A DNA stretch of 47,769 nucleotides from NCBI RefSeq assembly GCF_900142005.1, contig NZ_FQZL01000031.1, positions 1 through 47,769 on the forward strand, given 5' to 3'. This DNA is from Dethiosulfatibacter aminovorans DSM 17477. GTDB lineage: Bacteria; Bacillota; Clostridia; Tissierellales; Dethiosulfatibacteraceae. The translations under genes were made by a program, and so were the position numbers. The notes under the pieces are model-generated. The model saw only the letters and a program-made list of their open reading frames with translations, was not told the DNA's origin and did no database searches. Below are positions 27,335 to 36,817 of this stretch, piece by piece. Within the stretch, counting starts at the first letter, position 1. Each line of letters opens with the position of its first letter.

Positions 27335-30300
27335 TCACTCCTCATCTAAATCATATATTAATGATACTCTTAAGAACCATTTAAATATACTATGCATTTT
27401 ACTCCAGTCTATTTCGATATTATATATATCAAAAAACAAGAGGATATTACCAAGCAATAGATTCCAGTTTCCAATGTATTCAAGTTTTGATATCCTTGCA
27501 AACATAGCATTATGTAATATTTCCATATGATTTTGTTGGATTACTTCTTTAGAATAAATCTTGAATAAATCAACCAAAGGAAGACATGTGTGCCAGCCAT
27601 CAGTATATTTTGCCATTTCAATTGCACTAATTTTGTTTGATTTAATAAACTCAATATCCTCTTCATGAATATTGCCATATTCAAACGGTATGTATTCTTT
27701 TTTTTCATCTTTGTATGAGTTAATAAGCTGTATATCATGGTCTTCAATTAATGAAACTAATTCTTTATCAGAAACCTGTCCATAAATAGAGTAGTCATAA
27801 TAGGCAATTATCTCTAATATATTATCCCTATATTTACTCAGTAAAACATTATGTATTTCATCAAACTCTATAGATTTCCCATAACCATGATATCTTAATA
27901 TCTCACTTAGCCGATGTCCTATGGTTTTTTCACATACACAATTGATATTCGTAGGCATTAAACTAAAAATGTCAGCAGGAGAATCGCTACAACGAAAATA
28001 ACCCTCTTGATCTAATTTATTAATGAATAACGTGTCTTTATCATCAAGATACTTATTCATTAAACTTCTTATTCCTTTTTCACTTTGCTCCATTGCTTTT
28101 TCAATGATAGACATTGAGGTTCGTTCATCTATCAGGCCATGCTTCTCGAATAATATAAGTGCATCATCTAGAGAATAGATACTATAGTCCTTTCTCATAT
28201 AATACATAGCCCAAAATCGATTGACTGAATAAATATCTATCTTTTCATTCTTATGATTAGCTAACCGTATATATGACTGTACATAATTGCATGTAGTAAA
28301 AGAACCCTTTGGAGCGTGTTCATATATAAGATCCAGTAAACTTATACCATAAAAAATATTATCTTCATTCAGATCTCCCAATTCGTTTATTTCATAAATT
28401 ACAGATGTAAGTATTCTATGGGCCCACCGTGTTTCAATAGCAAATTTATCAATAAGACGTTCTAGTCTAATAATAGCTGTCTTTTCATCATGGCTAATAA
28501 ACTCATGAATAATTTGATAATAATCATTTTGGGTCTCTTTAGAAACCCAAATATTTACCATGTACCTTATCAATATATCTTGCTTATCAAATTGATAAAT
28601 ATCGGTACTTTCAAGAGATTCAAATATTTCATCATGTTTAGGTGCACACTGCCTAACTTCAAAAAAATCATGCTCTTTTTTAAAGGCTTCGTACGCTTCA
28701 TACATCTGGTTTAAACTGAAGTGCTTGCTATTAAGAAACCGCTTATATTCAGACTCCTCGTTCGAATGAAGTAAAATGAAAGTATGCCACATAATACCTG
28801 AGCTAAAGATCTCACATTCAATATTATGATATTCATTCATATAAACAAGAATCTGATAAATCAAACCATCATTACCGATCAAATCATTTCGATTAACCAT
28901 TTGATGAATCATTGCGAACATGTAGTATTGATATATATCTAGATAGCCTTTCCTTTTTTCAAGAAGCCGTTGTAATTGATTATAAAACGATGTTATTGAA
29001 TTATAGTCCAGAGTGCTATCTAAAAGGTTTTCTAGACATATTGTATTACTGTATTTTATAAGTATGCTTTTGTAAAAATCTTCATCAAAATTAAAAGAAG
29101 ACAATCTAGCCATAAAATTCACTTCTTCTTTTAAAATACTTTCTTTTACATAATTATTCGTCTTTACCTCAATATCTGAATAACCATTCAACTCCATTCT
29201 TAAATATGTATTGAAACTGTCGTGAATAAGTGAAATACGATTCATAACGCATCTGAACAAATATGGATATGCATTAATAAACTCATTTACCACAGTCATA
29301 TATATGGGTTCCGCCAATATACCTTCAATTTCAGAATACAAAAAGAAACTATTATTAGTAGCAAATATGGTAAGTACAGACTTTGTACTTACACTATCTA
29401 GCAAAGTGGCATAATAGTCGTTAATATCGCTTATTTTTGAAGTTATATTAATTGAATTATGTATTTTGTAATGCTTAGCTATGAAATTTGTGATTATAGG
29501 ATATCCATCTGCAACATCGTATATATTTTTCTCTGTTTGATAATCTGGAATATTATGTGCCATGGTTAAATATATTGCTGTTTGATCAAAGTTCCAATTG
29601 GTTAGTTCCATTGATTTCCATTCAACGGTTGCTTTTAACGGTCTAGATAGAACAATAATATATCCATCAGCTAATGAATTTATAAAATCTATATATAAAT
29701 GTAGTTCGCTTGGGTTATAGTTTTCAATGTGATCGAGCCCATCTATGATGAGTTTAATATTATTTTTAATGATTTTATCTATTAATTTGTCAACAGTAAA
29801 GCTTCTTTGAGTTCCAAATACTCCTAAAGCAATATCATTAAGAAAAGAATCAAACTGTAATCGTTGCATTAGACTTTCATCTTGCGAATTTATCCAAAAA
29901 CGATAAACCAGAGCCTCGTCATGCTTTTTAACAAGTTCATTAACATAATGGCTTTTCCCCGAACCCGGTTTCCCCGTAATCAAAAGTATCCCTTCTTCAA
30001 TTTCCTTGATGGGCTCCCTGACAAGTATTGTGTTTTCTTCTAAATCCATTGATAACCTAATGTTTTCAGGCAAGTCATTCGCTTTCACAACAAAGTCAGC
30101 GCAAGAGGTTAGGTTATAAGCAAACTTAATTATTTGAACCTCTCTAACTTCTGTGCTATACATTTCGTCTAAAACATCTTCAATGTTATCAGGTGTTATT
30201 GGAATAATAACAATATCATCAATAATCGTAGCTGGTAGATCCATGAACATAGTGTCGGGTATAATATTGCTTGTATTAACAATAAATACATTATTATCTT

Positions 30301-30568
30301 CTTTATTATATCTACTTACATTACTGTTTATCTTGACTGTATTGTCTGAGACAACAATGCTATCCTTGGTTATATCCTTATAATTCTTAATCTGTACTTT
30401 ATATTCTTTTTCTTCAGAAATGATTAAGTCATCAAAATTCCCTATTGTTTCAGCCTCTGACTCAATTCTAGTTATTTTTCTCAATGCATCCATTTTGGCC
30501 AAAAATAGTGTGAATACATATTGTTGATATGTATAACCTTTAAGTGCATTTCTTGCTGGTATTGCCAT
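27335..30568 (-). CDS. Cap4-like nuclease-STAND NTPase (Avs-like)
   Basis: A 1,077-residue protein. Residues ~1-130 resemble the Cap4/DUF4297 nuclease domain: YQQYV near 14, E38, D46-D47 and Q59-I-K61 form a D...QxK centre. Residues ~170-400 form a STAND/NACHT-like NTPase with Walker A GKPGSGKS (199-206), Walker B LIIDGLDH (273-280), and a following sensor-like strand IIVLSRP. The remaining ~650 residues are helical, repeat-like sequence suited to sensing a ligand. The plan is that of Avs-type immune receptors, though shorter than most. GGAGGGAG precedes the ATG. It stands as a single gene between brxL and the ATPase pair. The ligand is unknown. Confidence 0.82.
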   Translation of the reverse strand: MAIPARNALKGYTYQQYVFTLFLAKMDALRKITRIESEAETIGNFDDLIISEEKEYKVQIKNYKDITKDSIVVSDNTVKINSNVSRYNKEDNNVFIVNTSNIIPDTMFMDLPATIIDDIVIIPITPDNIEDVLDEMYSTEVREVQIIKFAYNLTSCADFVVKANDLPENIRLSMDLEENTILVREPIKEIEEGILLITGKPGSGKSHYVNELVKKHDEALVYRFWINSQDESLMQRLQFDSFLNDIALGVFGTQRSFTVDKLIDKIIKNNIKLIIDGLDHIENYNPSELHLYIDFINSLADGYIIVLSRPLKATVEWKSMELTNWNFDQTAIYLTMAHNIPDYQTEKNIYDVADGYPIITNFIAKHYKIHNSINITSKISDINDYYATLLDSVSTKSVLTIFATNNSFFLYSEIEGILAEPIYMTVVNEFINAYPYLFRCVMNRISLIHDSFNTYLRMELNGYSDIEVKTNNYVKESILKEEVNFMARLSSFNFDEDFYKSILIKYSNTICLENLLDSTLDYNSITSFYNQLQRLLEKRKGYLDIYQYYMFAMIHQMVNRNDLIGNDGLIYQILVYMNEYHNIECEIFSSGIMWHTFILLHSNEESEYKRFLNSKHFSLNQMYEAYEAFKKEHDFFEVRQCAPKHDEIFESLESTDIYQFDKQDILIRYMVNIWVSKETQNDYYQIIHEFISHDEKTAIIRLERLIDKFAIETRWAHRILTSVIYEINELGDLNEDNIFYGISLLDLIYEHAPKGSFTTCNYVQSYIRLANHKNEKIDIYSVNRFWAMYYMRKDYSIYSLDDALILFEKHGLIDERTSMSIIEKAMEQSEKGIRSLMNKYLDDKDTLFINKLDQEGYFRCSDSPADIFSLMPTNINCVCEKTIGHRLSEILRYHGYGKSIEFDEIHNVLLSKYRDNILEIIAYYDYSIYGQVSDKELVSLIEDHDIQLINSYKDEKKEYIPFEYGNIHEEDIEFIKSNKISAIEMAKYTDGWHTCLPLVDLFKIYSKEVIQQNHMEILHNAMFARISKLEYIGNWNLLLGNILLFFDIYNIEIDWSKMHSIFKWFLRVSLIYDLDEE

Positions 30569-30692
30569 AAGCTCCCTCCATACTTATTTTAATGATTCAC
30601 ACTTTCTACGCTTTTTATAAATCAATCCACAAATGTACTTAATCTTCTTTGAACAGCTTACAGAAATATTTTTCCCTAATCTAGTTATAATT

Positions 30693-32762
30693 TTACTCAA
30701 CCCCAAGTGCCTTAAACACAGCTTCCTGCGGTGTAGAATAAAATATCAAACTAAATGCACCTACCAAATCCGACGGTACGGTGCCCAAATCGGCTGCTGC
30801 AGTTATCGGCAGTAGTACTTTCTTTGCACCATTATCAAGACACACCTGCAGCGTACTCGCCAACTCATCAACATTAATAATCGTACCGCTTATACTAATA
30901 TCTCCAAGTACCGCCATACTTGATAGGGCTGGCTTTCCAAGTGCAGCCGAACAAATTGCAATCAATGATGGTAGCGTCAGCTTGCTTGTCATTCCAATGC
31001 CGTTCAAATCTTGATAATTGATAATATAATCCTTAGTGGTTGTACTGACGGAGCTGCTGATTGACTTACCGTTAGCCTTCAGGTAATTAAAGGCAGTATT
31101 CGTTGCTTCTTTTGCTTCCCTATCAGACCCTAAACCGGTTCTTTCAAATTTACCCGAACCTGGTAACACTTGGGTCTCCAGACGGTAAACACCTGTCATC
31201 CCGGACTTTCCTCTCGATATGGTATAAATATGCCCCGGTTTGGTCAAGCCTTCAGGTATTAACTTTCCACCGCCCTGCTCCATAACCGAAACATAATTCT
31301 CTTCAAAGGTTTCATTGTCTACGTATGAGAAATTCACATCATAAAACTCCATACCACCAATCTTCTTAAGCTGCTCTTTAACTCTTCTTCGCATCTCTAA
31401 TGATATGGTCATGATTTCAGCAATGTCTTCCTTTGAATACTGACCATTAGGATAAAGCAACTTCGTAAATCCGGATATCATCTTTCTTACAGCGATTACA
31501 TCACGCTGATTTAGGTTTGATCCAAACTTAAAGTATTTATCACTTACATCACCAAACTGTTCTTTACGCATCTCCCTCATAACTTCAGAAAGGTAATCAG
31601 TAATAAAGGCATACTCATCAGTAAAGAAATCAGGACGATACTTTGGTATCTCCCAACCTGGTACATAACAGTGCATTCTATCTAAAAACGCTGTATCATA
31701 AGCCATTGCTTCCGGGAATGGATCAAACAAGTGTGATGTCTTTAAAAGCACGTCTACGCTTTGATTGATATTACCGACAAAGACCATGGACGCACTGGCA
31801 GCCTTCTCTTCTTTTCCACGGGCAAAAGAACCGGATGCCATATAGTCCTTCATGATCTGAATGCCGTCCTTGTCCTTAAACGTAATTCCTGCCACTTCAT
31901 CAAAAGCAACACAGTCCCACATACCTACAAGACCTACTGTCTTTCTAGCCATGTTATAGAATAAGTTGGCAACGGTAGTTTGACCACCGGATACCAATAT
32001 ACTATTTGGCGAAATTTCTTTGTAAATATGTGACTTACCAGTGCTTCTTGGACCCAGTTCGCATAAGTTAAAGTTATTCTCAACCAATGGAATCATTCTG
32101 GCCAACAATAGCCATTTTTCTCTATCCGAAAACTTATCAGATTCCATACCTGTAGATCGTAATAAGACGTCCATCCACTCTTCTGTTGTGAACTCAGCCC
32201 TTGCTTCTTTGTATTCATCTAAGTCTACATGTGGCATCTGAATTGGAGTTAGTTTCCTAACCAGAATCGGATTAGACCTCTTATCTTCTTCATCAAACAT
32301 GTATTCCAATTGGACGATACACCAGATACCACCTACTAACAGTCTGTCATAGTCTGAAACATGTGATGGCGAAAGCAAAATATTGGAAACACCAAGGTTG
32401 GAGAACTCTGCTTCATATCTATCCTGCTTGATATTAAGCTTGGCAGTAATCCGATCAATAACCGTATAACTTCCTCTTTCTCTAAGTATTGATAACACTT
32501 TCTGCGCTTCATCCGGACGAACAAAGTTGTCAGCTAAGATTCTCTTAACTGTTCCGACACCTTCTTCAATAATTTCAGGATCATCTGAACTACAGTACTG
32601 TCCTAGAAGAAATTCCAATACATATATAGGAACATTAGCACCCTCTTTTATTGATTTTGTTAAATCTTTACGGACAATCTTTCCATCAAAAAACTGTCTT
32701 AACTTCTTGTTAAGAACAACCGTCGGATTATCCACTTCTTCTAAAACATTATCTTCCCTCAT
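30693..32762 (-). CDS. brxL: BREX protein BrxL (Lon-like AAA+)
   Basis: A 689-residue protein and the last gene of the BREX operon. The AAA+ module has GPRSTGKS (about 237-244) and Walker B CVAFDEVAG; BrxL proteins form ring assemblies on DNA. The C-terminal ~190 residues align with the Lon protease domain (LPSLIAICSAALGKP, GDISISG, NGAKKVLLP). The Ser position is kept, but the Lys of the Lon dyad appears to be Ala, so proteolysis is unlikely. The start at 32762 follows AGGAGG by 8 nt; the in-frame ATG at 32780 lies ahead of that site. Its start lies about 20 nt past the pglZ stop. Confidence 0.95.
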   Translation of the reverse strand: MREDNVLEEVDNPTVVLNKKLRQFFDGKIVRKDLTKSIKEGANVPIYVLEFLLGQYCSSDDPEIIEEGVGTVKRILADNFVRPDEAQKVLSILRERGSYTVIDRITAKLNIKQDRYEAEFSNLGVSNILLSPSHVSDYDRLLVGGIWCIVQLEYMFDEEDKRSNPILVRKLTPIQMPHVDLDEYKEARAEFTTEEWMDVLLRSTGMESDKFSDREKWLLLARMIPLVENNFNLCELGPRSTGKSHIYKEISPNSILVSGGQTTVANLFYNMARKTVGLVGMWDCVAFDEVAGITFKDKDGIQIMKDYMASGSFARGKEEKAASASMVFVGNINQSVDVLLKTSHLFDPFPEAMAYDTAFLDRMHCYVPGWEIPKYRPDFFTDEYAFITDYLSEVMREMRKEQFGDVSDKYFKFGSNLNQRDVIAVRKMISGFTKLLYPNGQYSKEDIAEIMTISLEMRRRVKEQLKKIGGMEFYDVNFSYVDNETFEENYVSVMEQGGGKLIPEGLTKPGHIYTISRGKSGMTGVYRLETQVLPGSGKFERTGLGSDREAKEATNTAFNYLKANGKSISSSVSTTTKDYIINYQDLNGIGMTSKLTLPSLIAICSAALGKPALSSMAVLGDISISGTIINVDELASTLQVCLDNGAKKVLLPITAAADLGTVPSDLVGAFSLIFYSTPQEAVFKALGVE

Positions 32763-32783
32763 TCTGCTGTCCTCCTGCATTTA

Positions 32784-35294
32784 CTAAAACCCAAAGTCAT
32801 CAACAAAAGCCAAGTCCATCTGGATTTCATGTCGTATGACTTCAAGTGAATTCTTCTCATCATAAGCAACGAGATAGTATTTTCTATTTCTGTCATATTT
32901 CTTGTTCTTAAAAGTAAATTTCAAACGGAATATACGCTTGCTTGCATCTTTATCCTTCTTGTCAGCAACGTATATATTTTCATTTGATATCTTTTCATTA
33001 TCATCTGAAATAAAGAACACCTTGTATTTGGTTTCTTTGAATATATCTGAAACCGGATCTGACTGAATAAAGTCTAAATTCGTAGTGAGGTTAGTGATTT
33101 TATTCACTAGGCTTACTAAGCCAATACTTACGGTTTTGGTTTCAGTATGATATTTATTCGTTCTTACATCTATAACCGGTATAATCATCTCTTGTAATGA
33201 AGAGCCACCATGAACAAAGTTCTGACCACCACCGGATACCTTAAAAACATCGCTCCCAATTGGAACTGAAATGACTCTACTATCATCATTCTCAAGAATA
33301 TCTCCTAGCTTAACACTGGCAATTCCTTCTGCTTGTACAGCTTCATCATCTACTACATATCTACGACCGACAAATGCATTCTTTTTGAATCCACTAATCT
33401 TGTCACTTTCGACTAACTTATCACGCTTGTAAACAAATCCATGATCAGCAGTAATGACAAAATGGATATTGTTGGCACTTGTCAAACGCTTAATCATTGT
33501 ATGGATTTCTTCAACTGCTTCTTCACAGGCTGTAAAAACCTCGTTCTCAGTATTTAGCTTGTCACCTCTGGCATCAATTTGGTTATGATATATGTATACA
33601 ATTTCCTGACCGGTAAATATTTCTTTAAGCTCTGCAATTTTCATTGTCTTAATATCATCAAACTGAACTGTTCGACTATTAGGTTCGTAAGACTTCAATA
33701 TCTGCTCTCTGGACTTAAGATCATCGCATACCTTGCCATCCACCTGAACTTTGTAGTCTTCGCTCATTGTCAGCTTTCTATGGGGTAGCAATGCAGACAT
33801 TCCAAATCTAGTATATGATGGCAGCACACTTTGAATCGGTGTAATCGTTGCAGTACATTTCTCATCTTCTTCCAGTCTTTCATGCAGTGATTTCCCTACT
33901 TCATAACGTAAGGCATCCGATACAATGACAACAATACGTTCTTTGGCGCCTTTAATAAATCTATCGTAGAACTTCTGTTGCTTAACAAGCCCTGTAGTAG
34001 CATTAGCATCTGTAAATGCCTTATTCCACACAACTGAAATACTGTCCAAGAATCTATTGGTATAAATATTCTCTACAAGATCTCTAAGTTCTTCAAACGA
34101 AACATTATTCAGTACTGAATCAAAGTGATAGTAGAAGTATCTATATCTCTGATCAATCAGGTAATCCTTTTCGGTATATTGCTTTATCAATCCATCTACT
34201 GACTGCACCGGTTTGTAGTTTGCTGCCATAACGATATGGTAGGCATTCTCAAGGATATGATAATGTGCATTATAGCTCTTTCCAAAGTGCATTTTTCGTC
34301 TTAACTGACAAACTTCCGGTATTGAATGTCCGTTTAGCTTCGCATCCGTATCTTCTTCGACTAACCTTCCAATTGCCCACTTCAACACTTGAACATCAAT
34401 CTTTTCAAACAGTTCACATTCAACCATTTCTTCTGCTGTGATGCTTCCAAAAACATCTTGTCCCTTTAACATCTGGTAGACCATATGTGATAGACGGTCG
34501 AAGTCTTGGTGATATATAAGACTGTTCATTAATCCATCTAAAAACGCAATGATGTTACCGGATTTATATGAACAGTAATTCTTCCAGTACTGAGGCAATT
34601 CAGAATCGATTACTTTTGATGTATATGTCACAAACATTGTATATATAAGCTTTTCCAAGGTAGGTGAAACATCTGTATATCCAAATGTCGACTCACACAT
34701 TTCCCAGAATGAATCTATCAATCCATATTTTTCTAAGTCCTGTAAGTATCCATTATTTACAAGGTCATTATAAATGATTATTGTCCTTACAATTTCTTCG
34801 AAGGAAACCACTTTCGTCTTACACAGGACACTCATGATTGCTGTTTCAATCACTTGTTTATTAAAGTTCTCTATCTCAAGGTCGTAGAATTTCTGTGTAC
34901 GGTCTTTCGCAGCAAAGAACTTAATATACTTCTGAAGAACTTCCTTGTACTTCTCATCTACACCTAAATCAATTGCAAGCAACGAAGCTCGATCTGCAAA
35001 AAACTCCTTAGAGTACCTGATTGTGTCAGCCAAATGATTATCCCTTAATGCAGGTTTAGAGAACGGTGCATAAATCAGATAACTTGATTCGGTATCTTTG
35101 CGTTCAAGTAGATTCTTTACCTGAAACTGGTTGTCTTGTTCTAGCTTCAATATCTTTGCATTAACCAGTTCTAACTCGTCTATATCAGCAACAAACTCTG
35201 CATTTGCATCATACCAAAACACCAGTTTTCGAACATCAGAATTGAATTCACTATTTAATTTATCTGTAATTTGGTTAAGATTCAACTCTGACAT
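32784..35294 (-). CDS. pglZ: BREX protein PglZ (alkaline phosphatase superfamily)
   Basis: An 836-residue protein. The N-terminal half is the helical PglZ region. The C-terminal half carries the phosphatase/phosphodiesterase-type fold, with VIVSDALRYEVG (D460) and FVITADHGFVYKRD (D617-H618) as metal-binding motifs. PglZ is one of the two hallmark proteins of all BREX systems and is needed for both methylation and phage exclusion in studied examples. The start has AGGTGG 6 nt upstream and overlaps the end of the HEPN-motif gene by 13 nt, which shows tight coupling between them. Confidence 0.96.
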   Translation of the reverse strand: MSELNLNQITDKLNSEFNSDVRKLVFWYDANAEFVADIDELELVNAKILKLEQDNQFQVKNLLERKDTESSYLIYAPFSKPALRDNHLADTIRYSKEFFADRASLLAIDLGVDEKYKEVLQKYIKFFAAKDRTQKFYDLEIENFNKQVIETAIMSVLCKTKVVSFEEIVRTIIIYNDLVNNGYLQDLEKYGLIDSFWEMCESTFGYTDVSPTLEKLIYTMFVTYTSKVIDSELPQYWKNYCSYKSGNIIAFLDGLMNSLIYHQDFDRLSHMVYQMLKGQDVFGSITAEEMVECELFEKIDVQVLKWAIGRLVEEDTDAKLNGHSIPEVCQLRRKMHFGKSYNAHYHILENAYHIVMAANYKPVQSVDGLIKQYTEKDYLIDQRYRYFYYHFDSVLNNVSFEELRDLVENIYTNRFLDSISVVWNKAFTDANATTGLVKQQKFYDRFIKGAKERIVVIVSDALRYEVGKSLHERLEEDEKCTATITPIQSVLPSYTRFGMSALLPHRKLTMSEDYKVQVDGKVCDDLKSREQILKSYEPNSRTVQFDDIKTMKIAELKEIFTGQEIVYIYHNQIDARGDKLNTENEVFTACEEAVEEIHTMIKRLTSANNIHFVITADHGFVYKRDKLVESDKISGFKKNAFVGRRYVVDDEAVQAEGIASVKLGDILENDDSRVISVPIGSDVFKVSGGGQNFVHGGSSLQEMIIPVIDVRTNKYHTETKTVSIGLVSLVNKITNLTTNLDFIQSDPVSDIFKETKYKVFFISDDNEKISNENIYVADKKDKDASKRIFRLKFTFKNKKYDRNRKYYLVAYDEKNSLEVIRHEIQMDLAFVDDFGF

Positions 35295-36805
35295 TTATTT
35301 CCACCTGCCATTTCTTTATCCACATCTTCATAAGTTTTTAATAACCTTGCAACATTAATACAAGCTTCTTTTTCTTTAGACTCTTTCACTAAGTTTGGCA
35401 TAAAAGTATTTTTTAGTTTTATTGCGAAATCCACCAATTCATATGGTTTCCCTTTTTTATGTTTGCTTCCATATTCTTCAACGAGCTTGTAAGTTAGTTC
35501 CCAAAACGACTTACTTTTTACCCTTTCAGATAAAAATGTAATTGTTTCACTAAGCTTATTTTTTGTTACATTTCCTTCTTCCATATCATAAAAATTTAAT
35601 TCCTTATTATACACTTCTGGTTTCGCTAGAACCTCCAGGTATTCGCTTCCTGAAATTTGGTAGTTAGAGAAAAGTTCTAAAAACATTACTTCCATTATTA
35701 CATTTTCATCACCAGATGAATCTTCATTGATTTTATCCATTGTCATCAAGAGCGGAATATATTTCTCATTTGTTAAATGGCATGCCCAATAAGTTACTGA
35801 ATATAAATCAAGAACAATCTCATTAGCTATAACCTGTAATTCTTTACCAAGAATAATTCCATTATGAGCTATTTCGTTTCGAAGACATGGAACTTCAAAT
35901 GCAAAATATGGATATATTGATAATTGAAATACACGATTTTCACCATATACTTTTTCTGCTTTTTCTATCAATGTCCCTGCCTTGTCACCTAGTTCCTTCT
36001 TTGCAATGATTGAACAACAATCATAAAACAAACCTTCAAGTTGGAGAACGGCCAAAGAAATAAATGACTGATATCTTTCATCGTTAAATAATTCAACTAG
36101 AACATCAAAGATTTCACTTCTTCTTGCAAGAAAATGGTTTGTAGAAACAATATCTCTAACATACTCAATAGATTTATTCTCAATTACCATTCGTAAAATC
36201 TCTGCATGGTATTTTTCAATAGAAGCATTCTTTAAACTAATGTACTCTGTTATCACTTCTTCTCTCTTTATAAGCTCTACGCCTGGTATAAATCGGATTT
36301 TTGCTTCAGTACTAAAATCATGAGTATATTCAAAATAACGTTTGAAATGAGCATACTCGTATCTTCCATCAAGAAACATCATTGTTAATCTGTCATCTTT
36401 TCTTTCCACATACTTCAAGGCTTTGTTATCAACAGCATACTTAAGAAGGTCATTGCTATAAAAATCGGTAATCTCTGCTTGTGCCTTTCTATTGAGTCTT
36501 GCAAAGTATCGGTATTTTTTATGTGCATATTCATCATCCGCAGGCGTTATAGAATCAAGTTTTTTCAACTCACTTAGTCTATTCTCTATTTCTTTTAAAT
36601 CAGCTCTGACACACTCAGAAACATAGATATAGTTACTTAGGATATTTTGTATATCTACATCACTGAAAGACTCATCATTGGTCTGAATTAATTCTAGTAA
36701 CTGTGCATGTATACTTTTCTCTTCAATGTTTTTTGTATCAGCGAATTCTAATATATTTGACAATGGAGCTTTTGGTATTTTGCTATTTACTTCTTTTTCA
36801 CTCAT
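35282..36805 (-). CDS. HEPN-motif protein inserted in the BREX operon
   Basis: A 507-residue protein that is not one of the six standard type I BREX genes. It is helical throughout. In a helical domain at ~225-345 the segment PCLRNEIAHNG places R309 and H314 in the Rx4H spacing of HEPN ribonucleases, with the frequent Asn after Arg. Upstream helices (LAVLQLEGLFYDCC) look like the first HEPN helix pair. The N-terminal ~220 residues and C-terminal ~160 residues are unassigned. It starts 12 nt after pglX and overlaps pglZ by 13 nt. If active it could cut RNA when BREX is triggered or fails, an abortive-infection layer; that is inference. Confidence 0.75.
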   Translation of the reverse strand: MSEKEVNSKIPKAPLSNILEFADTKNIEEKSIHAQLLELIQTNDESFSDVDIQNILSNYIYVSECVRADLKEIENRLSELKKLDSITPADDEYAHKKYRYFARLNRKAQAEITDFYSNDLLKYAVDNKALKYVERKDDRLTMMFLDGRYEYAHFKRYFEYTHDFSTEAKIRFIPGVELIKREEVITEYISLKNASIEKYHAEILRMVIENKSIEYVRDIVSTNHFLARRSEIFDVLVELFNDERYQSFISLAVLQLEGLFYDCCSIIAKKELGDKAGTLIEKAEKVYGENRVFQLSIYPYFAFEVPCLRNEIAHNGIILGKELQVIANEIVLDLYSVTYWACHLTNEKYIPLLMTMDKINEDSSGDENVIMEVMFLELFSNYQISGSEYLEVLAKPEVYNKELNFYDMEEGNVTKNKLSETITFLSERVKSKSFWELTYKLVEEYGSKHKKGKPYELVDFAIKLKNTFMPNLVKESKEKEACINVARLLKTYEDVDKEMAGGNKCQS

Positions 36806-36817
36806 CCCTTCATCCTC

